A stretch of DNA of 64,000 nucleotides from an uncultured Porphyromonadaceae bacterium. Lineage in GTDB: Bacteria; Bacteroidota; Bacteroidia; Bacteroidales; Muribaculaceae. Below the pieces are notes generated by a model, which made no database searches, was not told the DNA's origin, and saw nothing but the letters and a program-made list of their open reading frames with translations. Made by a program: the position numbers and the translations under genes. Where the stretch lies: positions 1 through 64,000 of the forward strand of contig CAJKBH010000017.1 of the NCBI GenBank assembly GCA_905198125.1. Direction: 5' to 3'. Every line of letters begins with the position of its first letter. Positions within the stretch are counted from its first letter, which is position 1. Shown here one piece after another: positions 48,554-59,800 of this stretch.

Positions 48554-49852
48554 TTATTTAATGAATTCTTGTAATGCGGGAGAGGTGATGAAAGTCTGGG
48601 TGCGGTCCGGGCCGACGGAAACGAGTCCGACAGGCACTCCGGTCAGCTCCTTGATGGTCTCGAGATACTTCTTGGCGTTCTCGGGCAAGTCCTCGTAGCG
48701 GGTCACGCCGGTTATGTCCTCCTTCCAGCCGGGAAGTTCCACGAACACGGGCTTGACGCGTTCCAGCGCGGCGATGGTGGCCGGCGGATTCTCTATCATC
48801 TTGCCGTCCAGCTCATAGCCTTTGCAGATCTTGAGGGTATCGATGCCGCTGAGCACGTCGAGCAGCGTGATGGCCCAGTTGGTGATGCCGGCTAATTGCG
48901 CTGTGTAGCGGGCCACCTGCGCGTCGAGCCAGCCCACACGGCGCGGACGACCGGTTACGGTGCCGTATTCATGGCCGCGCTCGCGGATGCCGTCGCCTAT
49001 CTCGTCGTGCAGCTCGGTGGGGAAGGGACCCTCGCCCACGCGGGTGCAGTAAGCCTTCAGCACTCCTGCCACGGTACCGATGTGCTGCGGGGCGATACCG
49101 GCGCCTACAGGCACGGAAGCCGACGACGGCGTGGAGGATGTGACGTAGGGATACGTGCCGTGGTCGATGCAGAGCATCATGCCCTGCGCGCCCTCGAACA
49201 GGATGTGGCCGTCCCCCTTGAGGTGACGGTTTACCAATGCCGACGTATCGGTTATCATGTGGCCGATCTGACGGGCTATCTCCATATACTGGTCGTAAAC
49301 CTGGTCGACGTCGAATTCAGGCAGACCGAGAGCCTTCAGTTCCGGATTCTTGACAGCCAACGCGGCCTCGAGACGCTTGCGGAAATATGCGGGTTCCTGA
49401 AGGTCGCCGATGCGGAGGCCGATGCGCGAATACTTGTCGGCATAAGCCGGGCCGATGCCGTTCTTGGTGGTGCCGATCAGGTCGGAGCCGCGGTTGCCCT
49501 CGTAAGCGCCGTCCAGTACGGAATGCCACGGCATCACCATCGCGGCGCGGTCGGAGATGTACATCTTATAGTCGGTCACACCCTCGTCTGCCAGCTTCTT
49601 CAGCTCGGCCACTACCGATACGGGATTCACCACCATGCCGTTGCCCATCACGTTGATGGTCTCGGGGTTGAATATGCCCGACGGAATGGAGCGCAGGCTG
49701 TGCTTGCGGCCGTCGAACATCACGGAGTGGCCCGCGTTGTTGCCGCCCTGGTAGCGCACCACCATGTCGGCGTGGCTCGCGAAGTAGTCGGTGATTTTAC
49801 CTTTGCCTTCGTCTCCCCACTGGGAGCCGAGTACAACTAATGTCTTTGCCAT
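48554..49852 (-). CDS. purA: adenylosuccinate synthase
   Basis: The 432-residue enzyme has the P-loop GSQWGDEGKGK at residues 8-18 and QGGNNAGHS, and GPAYADKYSR and TVTGRPRRVGWLDAQV further on. It joins IMP and aspartate with GTP to adenylosuccinate, the first AMP-branch step. It is followed by guaB (first GMP-branch step), so both branches are co-transcribed. Confidence 0.98.
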   Translation of the reverse strand: MAKTLVVLGSQWGDEGKGKITDYFASHADMVVRYQGGNNAGHSVMFDGRKHSLRSIPSGIFNPETINVMGNGMVVNPVSVVAELKKLADEGVTDYKMYISDRAAMVMPWHSVLDGAYEGNRGSDLIGTTKNGIGPAYADKYSRIGLRIGDLQEPAYFRKRLEAALAVKNPELKALGLPEFDVDQVYDQYMEIARQIGHMITDTSALVNRHLKGDGHILFEGAQGMMLCIDHGTYPYVTSSTPSSASVPVGAGIAPQHIGTVAGVLKAYCTRVGEGPFPTELHDEIGDGIRERGHEYGTVTGRPRRVGWLDAQVARYTAQLAGITNWAITLLDVLSGIDTLKICKGYELDGKMIENPPATIAALERVKPVFVELPGWKEDITGVTRYEDLPENAKKYLETIKELTGVPVGLVSVGPDRTQTFITSPALQEFIK

Positions 49853-49871
49853 TGTATTGATTAGAAAAGGG

Positions 49872-51173
<1,302 letters not shown>

Positions 51174-51198
51174 TTCTTTTAATTTAGTTGAAAAAGTT

Positions 51199-51335
51199 GA
51201 GAAAGTTTATAAAGTTCAAGATAATAGTGTAGACATTGTATGTTTAGACTTGGTAATATCTTAACTCTTTTAACTTTATAAACTTTATAAACTAATTTTC
51301 ATTAACTTTATAAACTTTACAACCTTTATAAACTA
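51199..51335. repeat. AT-rich intergenic repeat with ten-base periodicity
   Basis: The stretch 51212-51266 resembles the hairpin at 37094-37151 (shared AAGATAATA, TGTATGT, TTGGTA-TATCTTAAC), and the rest carries several copies of ACTTTATAAA about ten bases apart. The imperfect hairpin and following T-rich bases could weaken or end transcription from folD into purB. Confidence 0.65.
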
Positions 51336-51340
51336 CAACA

Positions 51341-52189
51341 TTACTTTACACGGTTCAGATAGCATTCCAGCGTGTTCTCCATGAGGCATGCGCGCGTCAT
51401 GGGTCCTACGCCGCCGGGTACGGGGGTGATGAGCAGCGCGGCGTCCTTGACGGCGTCGAAGTCCACGTCGCCCACCAGTTTGCCCGTCTCCGGGTCGCGG
51501 TTGATTCCCACGTCAATCACGGTGACGCCCGGCTTCACGAAGTCGGCGCCGGCGAAGCGGGGACGTCCTACGGCCACAACCAGGATGTCGGCCTGCGCGG
51601 CAATCTGCGGCAGGTTGCGCGTGCGGCTGTGGGCCATGGTCACGGTGGCGTTGCGGTCCAGCAGCATCTTGGCCATGGGCAGGCCCACGATATTGCTACG
51701 GCCTATCACCACGGCGTTCTTGCCCTCGATCTCCACGTGGTGCTCGTCCAGCATCTTCATGATGCCCTTCGGGGTGCAGGGAGCCACGCAGGGGCGCTTC
51801 TGCCACAGGGCGGCCACATTGAGCGGGTGAAAGCCGTCCACATCCTTCTCGGCGCTGATGGCCTCGATAACGCGGTCCTCGTTGATGTGCTTCGGCACGG
51901 GGAGCTGCACTAAGATGCCGTCAACCTCCGGGTCATCGTTCAGACGCTGTATTTCGCTTAACAGTTCCTCCTCGGTAGTGCTTTCAGGCAGACGCAGAGT
52001 CGTGCTCCTGAAGCCGCACTGCTCGGCGTCCTTCCCCTTGGACTTGACATACGATTGCGAGGCGGGATCCTCGCCCACCAGTATCACGGCCAGGTGAGGC
52101 GCGCGGCCATACTTGGCGACACACTCCTGCACCTTGGCGGCTACTTCCTCCTTGGTGGCCTTGGCCAATGCTTTTCCGTCTATATTCAT
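51341..52189 (-). CDS. folD: methylenetetrahydrofolate dehydrogenase/cyclohydrolase
   Basis: The 282-residue enzyme shows YVKSKGKDAEQCGF (the active-site lysine region), DGILVQLPVPKHI, GRSNIVGLPMAKMLL and the C-terminal signature PVPGGVGPMTRACLMENT. It interconverts 5,10-methylene- and 10-formyl-tetrahydrofolate, the one-carbon donor for PurH. Three bases separate it from purD. Its presence inside the purine cluster links folate supply to the pathway. Confidence 0.97.
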   Translation of the reverse strand: MNIDGKALAKATKEEVAAKVQECVAKYGRAPHLAVILVGEDPASQSYVKSKGKDAEQCGFRSTTLRLPESTTEEELLSEIQRLNDDPEVDGILVQLPVPKHINEDRVIEAISAEKDVDGFHPLNVAALWQKRPCVAPCTPKGIMKMLDEHHVEIEGKNAVVIGRSNIVGLPMAKMLLDRNATVTMAHSRTRNLPQIAAQADILVVAVGRPRFAGADFVKPGVTVIDVGINRDPETGKLVGDVDFDAVKDAALLITPVPGGVGPMTRACLMENTLECYLNRVK

Positions 52190-52192
52190 TGC

Positions 52193-53458
52193 TTATAATT
52201 CGTTACGTGATTCGGCGGCGCCGATGTCGCTGCGGTAGAATAATCCCTGAGAGTTTTCGGCCACTGTCCTGGCGTCCTTCAGAGCCTTGGCGCGGGCCTC
52301 GGAGAGTGTGGCGCCGGAATCGGTGACCATCAGCACGCGGCCTCCGGCCGATACGAGCCGGTCGCCGTCCATCTTGGTGCCCATGTGGAACACCTTGCCC
52401 TCAGTCTGTTCAAGACCACCCAGGGGCAGTCCCTTGGGGTAGGAGCCGGGATAGCCGTCGGCAGCCAATACGATGCCGAGGCGCGTCTCGGGACTCCACT
52501 CGATGTCGAAGTCCTTGCCGTCCAGCACGGCCTCAAACACCTTATATATATCCGACTGCATACGGGGCAGCACCACCTCGGTCTCGGGGTCGCCGAAACG
52601 GGCGTTGAACTCTATCACCTTAGGCACGCCGTTGTTGAGGATAAGACCACCGTACAGCACGCCGGTAAAGGGCATCCCCTCATCAGCCATGGCTTTGGCC
52701 ACGGGGAGCATGATTGTGTCGAGTGCCGTCTGACGGATCTCGTCGGTGACGAAAGGCACGGGTGAATAAGCACCCATACCGCCCGTGTTGGGACCGCGGT
52801 CGTTGTCGAAGGCACGCTTATGGTCGCGGGCTATGGCTAAGGGATATACCTTCGGGCCGTTGACCAGACACATGAACGAGAACTCCGGACCGTCCAGGAA
52901 TTCCTCTACAACCACGCGTCCCTTGCCGAACTCGTCGTCAAGCAGCATATTGCGCAGCGCGGCCTCGGCCTCCTCGTGACTCTGGGCCACTACCACTCCC
53001 TTGCCGGCGGCAAGGCCGTCGTACTTGATGACCGAGCGTTCGGGACCGGCCAACACATACTGCAGCGCCTCGTCGAAATCGTCGAAGGTGCGTGATGCAG
53101 CCGTCGGTATGTTGTGACGCGCCATCAGTTCCTTGGCGAACGCCTTGGACGACTCTATCTGCGCGGCGGCCTTGGTGGGGCCGAAGATGCGCAGACCGCG
53201 CTTGCGGAACTCGTCGACGATACCGGCTGCCAGGGGCACCTCGGGGCCGACCACGGTCAGCGATACCGAGGCATCGGTGGCGAAGCGCGCCAGGTCGTTG
53301 ATGTCGGTGACGGGAATGGACACCGGCGTGGCCGCCGTGTCGATGCCCGCGTTGCCCGGAGCGCAGTATATACGGCCCACGCTCTCCGAACGCTTCAGTG
53401 CATCGACTATGGCGTGCTCGCGTCCGCCGCTTCCTATTACCAATACGTTGTAAGTCAT
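52193..53458 (-). CDS. purD: phosphoribosylamine-glycine ligase
   Basis: From MTYNVLVIGSGGREHAIV the product is 421 residues, the normal family length; a much longer upstream frame runs through purH and is not used. ATP-grasp landmarks: VIKYDGLAAGKGVVV, VVEEFLDGPEFSF, GPNTGGMGAYSP and EFNARFGDPETEVVL. It joins phosphoribosylamine and glycine to GAR. It follows purH by 16 bases. Confidence 0.97.
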   Translation of the reverse strand: MTYNVLVIGSGGREHAIVDALKRSESVGRIYCAPGNAGIDTAATPVSIPVTDINDLARFATDASVSLTVVGPEVPLAAGIVDEFRKRGLRIFGPTKAAAQIESSKAFAKELMARHNIPTAASRTFDDFDEALQYVLAGPERSVIKYDGLAAGKGVVVAQSHEEAEAALRNMLLDDEFGKGRVVVEEFLDGPEFSFMCLVNGPKVYPLAIARDHKRAFDNDRGPNTGGMGAYSPVPFVTDEIRQTALDTIMLPVAKAMADEGMPFTGVLYGGLILNNGVPKVIEFNARFGDPETEVVLPRMQSDIYKVFEAVLDGKDFDIEWSPETRLGIVLAADGYPGSYPKGLPLGGLEQTEGKVFHMGTKMDGDRLVSAGGRVLMVTDSGATLSEARAKALKDARTVAENSQGLFYRSDIGAAESRNEL

Positions 53459-53474
53459 GGTATAAGGCTGATGA

Positions 53475-55004
53475 TTAGTGTTTGAAATGACGCATGCCGG
53501 TGAAAAGCATGGTGATGCCCTTCTCGTCGGCCTTGACGATGGAATCCTTGTCGCGGATGGAGCCGCCGGGCTGCACGATGGCCGTAACGCCGTAATGCGA
53601 AGCCTGCTCCACGGTGTCGTCGAAGGGAAGGAAGCCGTCGGAAGCCAATACCAGGCCTTCGGTGGCGCCGGCTGCACGGGCCTCCTCAAGTGCGATGGTG
53701 GCCGAACCCACACGGTTCATCTGGCCTGCTCCCACGCCGAGTGTGGCGCCGTTCTTAACGACCACGATGGCGTTGGACTTCACGTGCTTCACTATCTTCC
53801 AGCCGAAGTTGAGGTCAGCCAGTTCCTGTGCGGAAGGCTTGCGCTCGGTCACGCACATCTCGTCGGTCAGGGTTACGCACTCGGTGTCGGCGTCCTGAAC
53901 CAAGAGACCGCCCGTAACGCCCGTGTACTTGGGACGCTTGCAGCGGGGTGCCGACATGTCGATCACCAGCACGCGCAGGTTCTTCTTGGTGGCCAATACC
54001 TCAAGAGCCTCCTCGCTGAACGACGGTGCCATCACGATCTCCAGGAATATGGGCTTCAGACCCAGGGCTATCTCCTTGGTAACCTCGCGGTTGAACGCCA
54101 CAATGCCGCCGTAGATGCTGACCTGGTCGGCCTCGTAAGCGCGGGTCCATGCCTCGAGGGCATCCTTACCGACAGCGGCGCCGCAGGGATTCATGTGCTT
54201 CAGCGCGCAGCAGAACGGCTCCGAGAATTCGGATGTGATCTCCAGCGCGGCGTTGGCGTCCTGGATGTTGTTGTAGCTCAGTTCCTTGCCCTGGATCTGA
54301 CGGGCGCCGGCCACGGAGTATGTGCCGGGAACCGCCTCGGCGTAGAACTTTGCCTCCTGATGGGGATTCTCGCCGTAACGCAGCGACTGTACCAGGTCGA
54401 AGTCCAGGAACAGCTTCTCGTTCAGGCCGGCCTTCATACGCATGTATGTGGCGATATGTGCGTCATACTGTGCGGTGTGGGTGTATGCCTTGGCCGACAG
54501 CTTGATGCGGGTGTCGATGTCGGTGTTGCCGAAGCGGCGTATCTCGTCCAGCACCACGTCATAGTCGCCGGGATCGCAGACAACGGTGACTGCGGCGAAG
54601 TTCTTGGCGGCGCTGCGGAGCATGGAGGGACCGCCTATGTCGATGTGCTCCACGGCGTCCTCGAGTGTGCAGCCGGGCTTGGCCACCGTTGCCTCGAAGG
54701 GATAGAGGTTTACGCAGACCATGTCGATGGTCTCGATGCCGTTCTCCTTGAGCTGGGCCATGTCGCCGGGGTTGTCGCGACGGCCCAGCAGACCGCCGTG
54801 CACACGGGGATGCAGAGTCTTGACGCGGCCTCCGCATATCTCCGGGAAGCCCGTGACGTCGCTGATGCCGGTGGTCTTCACACCGCTGTCCTCAAGCAGC
54901 TTCTGTGTGCCGCCCGTGGCGATGATTTCCCATCCTGATTCCACCAGACCCTTGGCGAATTCCACCAGGCCTGTCTTATCGCTTACGCTGAATAATGCGC
55001 GCAT
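53475..55004 (-). CDS. purH: AICAR transformylase / IMP cyclohydrolase
   Basis: The 509-residue bifunctional enzyme has an N-terminal methylglyoxal-synthase-like cyclohydrolase domain (SVSDKTGLVEFAKGL; GGRVKTLHPRVHGG) and a C-terminal transformylase domain with the catalytic KHMNPCGAAVG near 268. It completes IMP synthesis. It lies 28 bases from purM and 16 from purD in one direction. Confidence 0.97.
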   Translation of the reverse strand: MRALFSVSDKTGLVEFAKGLVESGWEIIATGGTQKLLEDSGVKTTGISDVTGFPEICGGRVKTLHPRVHGGLLGRRDNPGDMAQLKENGIETIDMVCVNLYPFEATVAKPGCTLEDAVEHIDIGGPSMLRSAAKNFAAVTVVCDPGDYDVVLDEIRRFGNTDIDTRIKLSAKAYTHTAQYDAHIATYMRMKAGLNEKLFLDFDLVQSLRYGENPHQEAKFYAEAVPGTYSVAGARQIQGKELSYNNIQDANAALEITSEFSEPFCCALKHMNPCGAAVGKDALEAWTRAYEADQVSIYGGIVAFNREVTKEIALGLKPIFLEIVMAPSFSEEALEVLATKKNLRVLVIDMSAPRCKRPKYTGVTGGLLVQDADTECVTLTDEMCVTERKPSAQELADLNFGWKIVKHVKSNAIVVVKNGATLGVGAGQMNRVGSATIALEEARAAGATEGLVLASDGFLPFDDTVEQASHYGVTAIVQPGGSIRDKDSIVKADEKGITMLFTGMRHFKH

Positions 55005-55032
55005 TTTTATAATCCTTAATCTAAATTGGTTA

Positions 55033-56058
55033 TTACTTGAATGAAACTCCCGAGCCTTTCACCACCTTGCCGATCACGGAGGGCTCCAGGCCCGACTCGC
55101 GCAGGGAGGCAAGGGCAGCGTCGGCGTCGGCCGGACTTACAGCCAGCACCATGCCGATGCCCATGTTGAAGATGTTGAACATCTCGCGGTGGGGTATCTG
55201 GCCGTGCTTCTCCAGGAAACGGAATATCGGCAGGATGTTCCAGCTTCCGGGCACAATCTCTGCGCCGAGTCCGTCGGGGAGGATGCGGGGAATGTTCTCG
55301 TCGAAACCGCCGCCAGTGATGTGTGCCACACCGTGTACGCTCACCTTCTTCATCAGGTTCAGCACCGGCTTCACATATATCACGGTAGGAGTCAGCAGCA
55401 CGTTGCCTAAGGGCAGGTCGCCGAGTTCGGGGTAAACCGTATGCAGGTCCAGGTTGGCGTCGGCAATGATCTTGCGCACCAGCGAGAAACCGTTGGAATG
55501 CACGCCCGACGAGGGGATGCCTATCAGCACGTCGTTTTCGGCCACAAGCGAACCGTCGATCAGGTTGTCCTTCTCCACGGCGCCCACGGTGAAACCGGCG
55601 ATGTCATATTCCTCGGGATCGTACATGCCGGGCATCTCGGCGGTCTCGCCGCCCACGAGGGCGCAGCCTGCCTGGCGGCATCCTTCGGCCACACCGGCCA
55701 CGATGTCCTCCACCACGGCCGGCTCGTTCTTGCCCACGGCCACGTAATCAAGGAATATCAGGGGCTCGGCGCCCTGTGCCAGTACGTCGTTGACGCACAT
55801 GGCCACGGCGTCGATGCCTACCGTGTCGTTCTTGTGCATGGCGAAAGCAAGCTTCAGCTTAGTGCCCACGCCGTCGGTGCCGCTGACCAATACTGGGTGC
55901 TTCATGCCGAGCGCGCCAAGGTCGAACATGCCGCCGAACGAGCCGATGCCGCCCATGCAGCCGAAACGGTTGGTGCTCGCCACATGCTTCTTGATGCGGC
56001 TTACTACCTCGTATCCGGCCTCCAGATTCACGCCGGAAGCCTCATAATGCTGAGCCAT
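55033..56058 (-). CDS. purM: phosphoribosylformylglycinamidine cyclo-ligase
   Basis: The product is 341 residues. AIRS features: GGFGGMFDLG-like start (GSFGGMFDL), SGTDGVGTKLKLAFAM, CALVGGETAEMPGMY and HITGGGFDENIPRIL. It closes the imidazole ring to AIR. Eight bases separate it from purC. Confidence 0.97.
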   Translation of the reverse strand: MAQHYEASGVNLEAGYEVVSRIKKHVASTNRFGCMGGIGSFGGMFDLGALGMKHPVLVSGTDGVGTKLKLAFAMHKNDTVGIDAVAMCVNDVLAQGAEPLIFLDYVAVGKNEPAVVEDIVAGVAEGCRQAGCALVGGETAEMPGMYDPEEYDIAGFTVGAVEKDNLIDGSLVAENDVLIGIPSSGVHSNGFSLVRKIIADANLDLHTVYPELGDLPLGNVLLTPTVIYVKPVLNLMKKVSVHGVAHITGGGFDENIPRILPDGLGAEIVPGSWNILPIFRFLEKHGQIPHREMFNIFNMGIGMVLAVSPADADAALASLRESGLEPSVIGKVVKGSGVSFK

Positions 56059-56066
56059 ACAGACTG

Positions 56067-56780
56067 TTATTTGAGAGTTTGCAGACGACTTTCAATCTCC
56101 TTGTACGCACCGATCACATCACCCAGGTCGCGACGGAAACGGTCCTTGTCCAGCTTCTTGTTGGTGTCCTTATCCCACAGACGGCAGGTGTCGGGGCTGA
56201 TCTCGTCTGCCAGCACGATCTGACCGTCGGATGTCTTGCCGAACTCGATCTTGAAGTCAACCAGCTTCACGTTGATCTTGTCGAACAGGTCCTTCAGCAG
56301 CTCGTTGATGCGGCCCGTCAGGTCGTAGATGGTGTTGAGCTCGTCGTATGTAGCGGCGCCCACAGCCACGGCGTGGTGGTCGTTGATCAGCGGATCGCCC
56401 AGAGCGTCATCCTTGTAGCAGATCTCAAAAATGGTGTTGGGAGCGGGTGTGCCCTCCTCGATGCCCAGGCGCTTGGCCATGGAGCCGGCGATGATGTTGC
56501 GTACTATCACCTCCAGGGGGAAGATCTTCACCTTGCGGCAAACCTGGTCGCGGTCGTTCAGTGTCTCCACATAGTGGGTGGGGATGCCGGCCTCTTTCAG
56601 CTTGTTGAAGATGATGGTCGTGATCTCGTTGTTGTACACGCCCTTGCTGCGAACGATGTCGTGCTTCAGATTGTTGAATGCCGTGGCGTCGTCCTTGTAG
56701 TGGATGATTACCAGGTCGTCGTTGTCGGTGGCATAGACCTGCTTGGCCTTGCCCTCATAAAGCATTTCTTTCTGTTCCAT
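56067..56780 (-). CDS. purC: SAICAR synthetase
   Basis: The 237-residue enzyme of the short type shows LYEGKAKQVYATDN at the start, VIVRNIIAGSMAKRLGI, EICYKDDALGDPLIND and KIEFGKTSDGQIVLADEISPDTCRLWD at the end. It adds aspartate to CAIR. About 66 bases separate it from purL. Confidence 0.97.
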   Translation of the reverse strand: MEQKEMLYEGKAKQVYATDNDDLVIIHYKDDATAFNNLKHDIVRSKGVYNNEITTIIFNKLKEAGIPTHYVETLNDRDQVCRKVKIFPLEVIVRNIIAGSMAKRLGIEEGTPAPNTIFEICYKDDALGDPLINDHHAVAVGAATYDELNTIYDLTGRINELLKDLFDKINVKLVDFKIEFGKTSDGQIVLADEISPDTCRLWDKDTNKKLDKDRFRRDLGDVIGAYKEIESRLQTLK

Positions 56781-56846
56781 TTTTGTATTGTGTTTTAATC
56801 GTTTTTTATATTTCCGTATTTATCACTCATCACTTATCACTCATCA

Positions 56847-59800
56847 CTACTTCTTGCGGAAGTATGCGACGGCGTTTGCGAACAGGTTCTGGCTCTTGTT
56901 GCCCGGCACGTTTATCATCAGGCCCGGGGTGTAACGCTCGGAGTGTCCCATCTTGCCTAAGATAAGGCCGTCGGGGCTTACGATACCCTCTATGGCGCAG
57001 ACCGATCCGTTGGGGTTGAGGGGCGAATCCATCGTGGGGTTGCCCTCATGGTCGGCATACTGGAACGCTACCTGGCCGTTGCTGAACAGGCGCTCGGCCA
57101 ATTCGGCGTTTACGGTGAAGCGGCCTTCTCCGTGGCTCATGGCTATCTGATGGATGTCGCCGGTGTTGAATCCCTTGAGCCAGGGCGAGGCGGTGGTGCC
57201 CACACGCGTCGCGGCAATCTGCGAGATGTGACGGTTTATGTCGTTGCGGGCCAGTGTGGGCGACTGCTCGGTGAGTTCGCCTATCTTGCCGTCGGGCAGC
57301 AGACCCGACTTGACGAGAGCCTGGAAGCCGTTGCAGATACCTATTATAAGGCCCTTGCGCTCCATCAGGCGTTCGATGGCGCTCTTGACGGCCGGGTTAA
57401 GCAGCACGGCCGAAATGAATTTGCCCGATCCGTCGGGCTCGTCGGCAGCCGAGAAACCGCCGGACAGCGCCAGGATGTTGCAGGCGTCGATGTTGTCGGC
57501 CATCTCGCGGCAACTTGCCTCCACGTCCTCGGCAGTCAGGTTGCGGAACACCATGGAGCGTGTCTCGGCGCCCTCGCGCTCGAATGCCGCGGCCATGTCG
57601 TAGTCGCAGTTGGTGCCGGGGAACACGGGCAGGAACACCACGGGATGCTCCACGGCCTCGCCGGGATATTCGGCGGCCGTCTTGCCCGCGCTGTCGGCGC
57701 AGGGTGCCGTGCCGCGCACCTCCGTGCGGTCGGCGAACACCGTGGCGAAACGCTTGCGATTCTGCTCGCGGAGCTCGGCGATGGTGAACTTCTCGCCGTT
57801 GAGCGATACGGTAGGCTCGATGATGGTCTTGCCGATGTACATGGCGTCCTCTATGCCGAGTATCGACGAGTCGTCGGCCTCGATCAGTATGGAGCCGTAC
57901 AGGGTGTCGAACAGCAGATGGTCGTTCGGAAGGTTGATTTCCGCGCCAAGGTTGTTGCCGAAGCTCATCTTTGCCACAGCCTCGGCCACACCTCCGCGGC
58001 CTATCGCCCATGCGGCGCGTACCTTACCCTCCTCAATGGCCTTGTGCACGGCTTCGAACACGCGGGTCACGCTCTCGGAATCGGGCATGCCGTTGGCGCG
58101 TACGCGCGGGCTGACCAGGTGCAGCGAGTCGAGCGGCTGCTTGAATTCCGGGCTTACGGCCTTGGTGGCGTTCAGCGTGGTGACGGCGAACGCTATCAGC
58201 GTCGGGGGCACGTTCAGGTGTCCGAAGGTGCCGCTCATGGAGTCCTTGCCGCCGATGGAGGGGAGGCCAAGCTCCTTCTGCATACGGAGAGCGCCTAACA
58301 ATGCGCTCAGCGGCTTGCCCCACGATTCGGGCGTGTGCATGCGCTCGAAATATTCCTGATAGGAGTAGCGCAGCTTGTGGAAGTCGGCTCCGGTCGCCAC
58401 GGCCTTGGCGGCGGCGTCCACAACGGCCCATGCGGCGCCGTGGTAGGGGCTCCATTCCGTCAGGTAGGGATCGAAGCCATAGCTCATTATCGAGGCGGTA
58501 TCGGTGTGATGCTTGCCTACGGGGAGCTTCTGCAGAGATACCTGCGTGGGCGTGCCGGCGTATTTGCCGCCGTAAGGCATCAGCACCGTGGTGGCGCCGA
58601 TGGACGAGTCAAACATCTCCTCCAGGCCGCGCTGGTCGGTGACGTTTATGTCGTCCAGGTTGTTAAGTATCTTGTCGCGGAGCGTGTCTCCTGGCACTAT
58701 GCGTGCGAACGGGTCGCGGTCGTCCACGGCCTGTATCTTGGCCACCGTGTAGCGGGGAGCGCCCGCCGAGTCGATGAAGCTGCGCGCGATGTCGGCCACT
58801 GTCTCGCCGCGGCGGAACAGGCGCATGCGGCCCGTGTCGGTCACGTTGGCTATGTGGCGCACCTCGATGTTCTCCTCGTGGCAGTAACGTTCGAATTCCT
58901 CGCGGTCCTTCGGGTCTACGACGGCCGACATGCGTTCCTGGCTCTCGCTGATGGCAAGCTCGATGGGGTTGAGGCCGTCGTACTTTACGGTCACGTTATC
59001 CAGGAAGATGTCGAGACCGTCGGCCAGCTCGCCGATGGCCACGCTGACGCCGCCGGCGCCGAAGTCGTTCGACTTCTTGACCAAGCGTGTCACCTCCGGA
59101 CGGCGGAACAGGCGCGACAGTTTGCGCTCCTCGGGCGCGTTGCCTTTCTGCACCTCCGAACCGCACACCTCAAGGCTGGCCTCGTTGTGCTCCTTGGACG
59201 AGCCGGTGGCGCCGCCGATGCCGTCACGGCCCGTGCGGCCGCCGAACATCAGCACCACGTCGCCCGGCGCGGGCGACTCGCGACGCACTGCCGAAGCGGG
59301 AACGGCGCCGACCACGGCTCCTACCTCAAGACGCTTGGCGGTGTATCCGGGGTGGTATATCTCGCGCACATGGCCTGTGGCCAGGCCTATCTGGTTGCCG
59401 TAGCTGGAATATCCTGCGGCGGCACCCTTTGTGATGACGCGCTGCGGCAGCTTGCCGGGCAGCGTGTCGGCCACGGGGGCGTAGATGTCGCCGGCGCCGG
59501 TGACGCGCATTGCCTGGTAAACGTATGCACGGCCCGACAGCGGGTCGCGGATGGCGCCGCCAAGACAGGTGGACGCGCCGCCGAAAGGCTCTATCTCGGT
59601 GGGATGGTTGTGGGTCTCGTTCTTGAACTGCAGCAGCCAGCGTTCGGTCTCGCCGTCCACGTCAAGGTCCACATATATCGAGCAGGCGTTGTTCTCCTCG
59701 CTCTGTTCCAGGTCCTGCAGCTTGCCGTTGGCCTTGAGCCAGCGGGCGCCGATGGTGGCGAGGTCCATCAGATGCAGGGGTTTCTCGTCGCGGCCAAGTT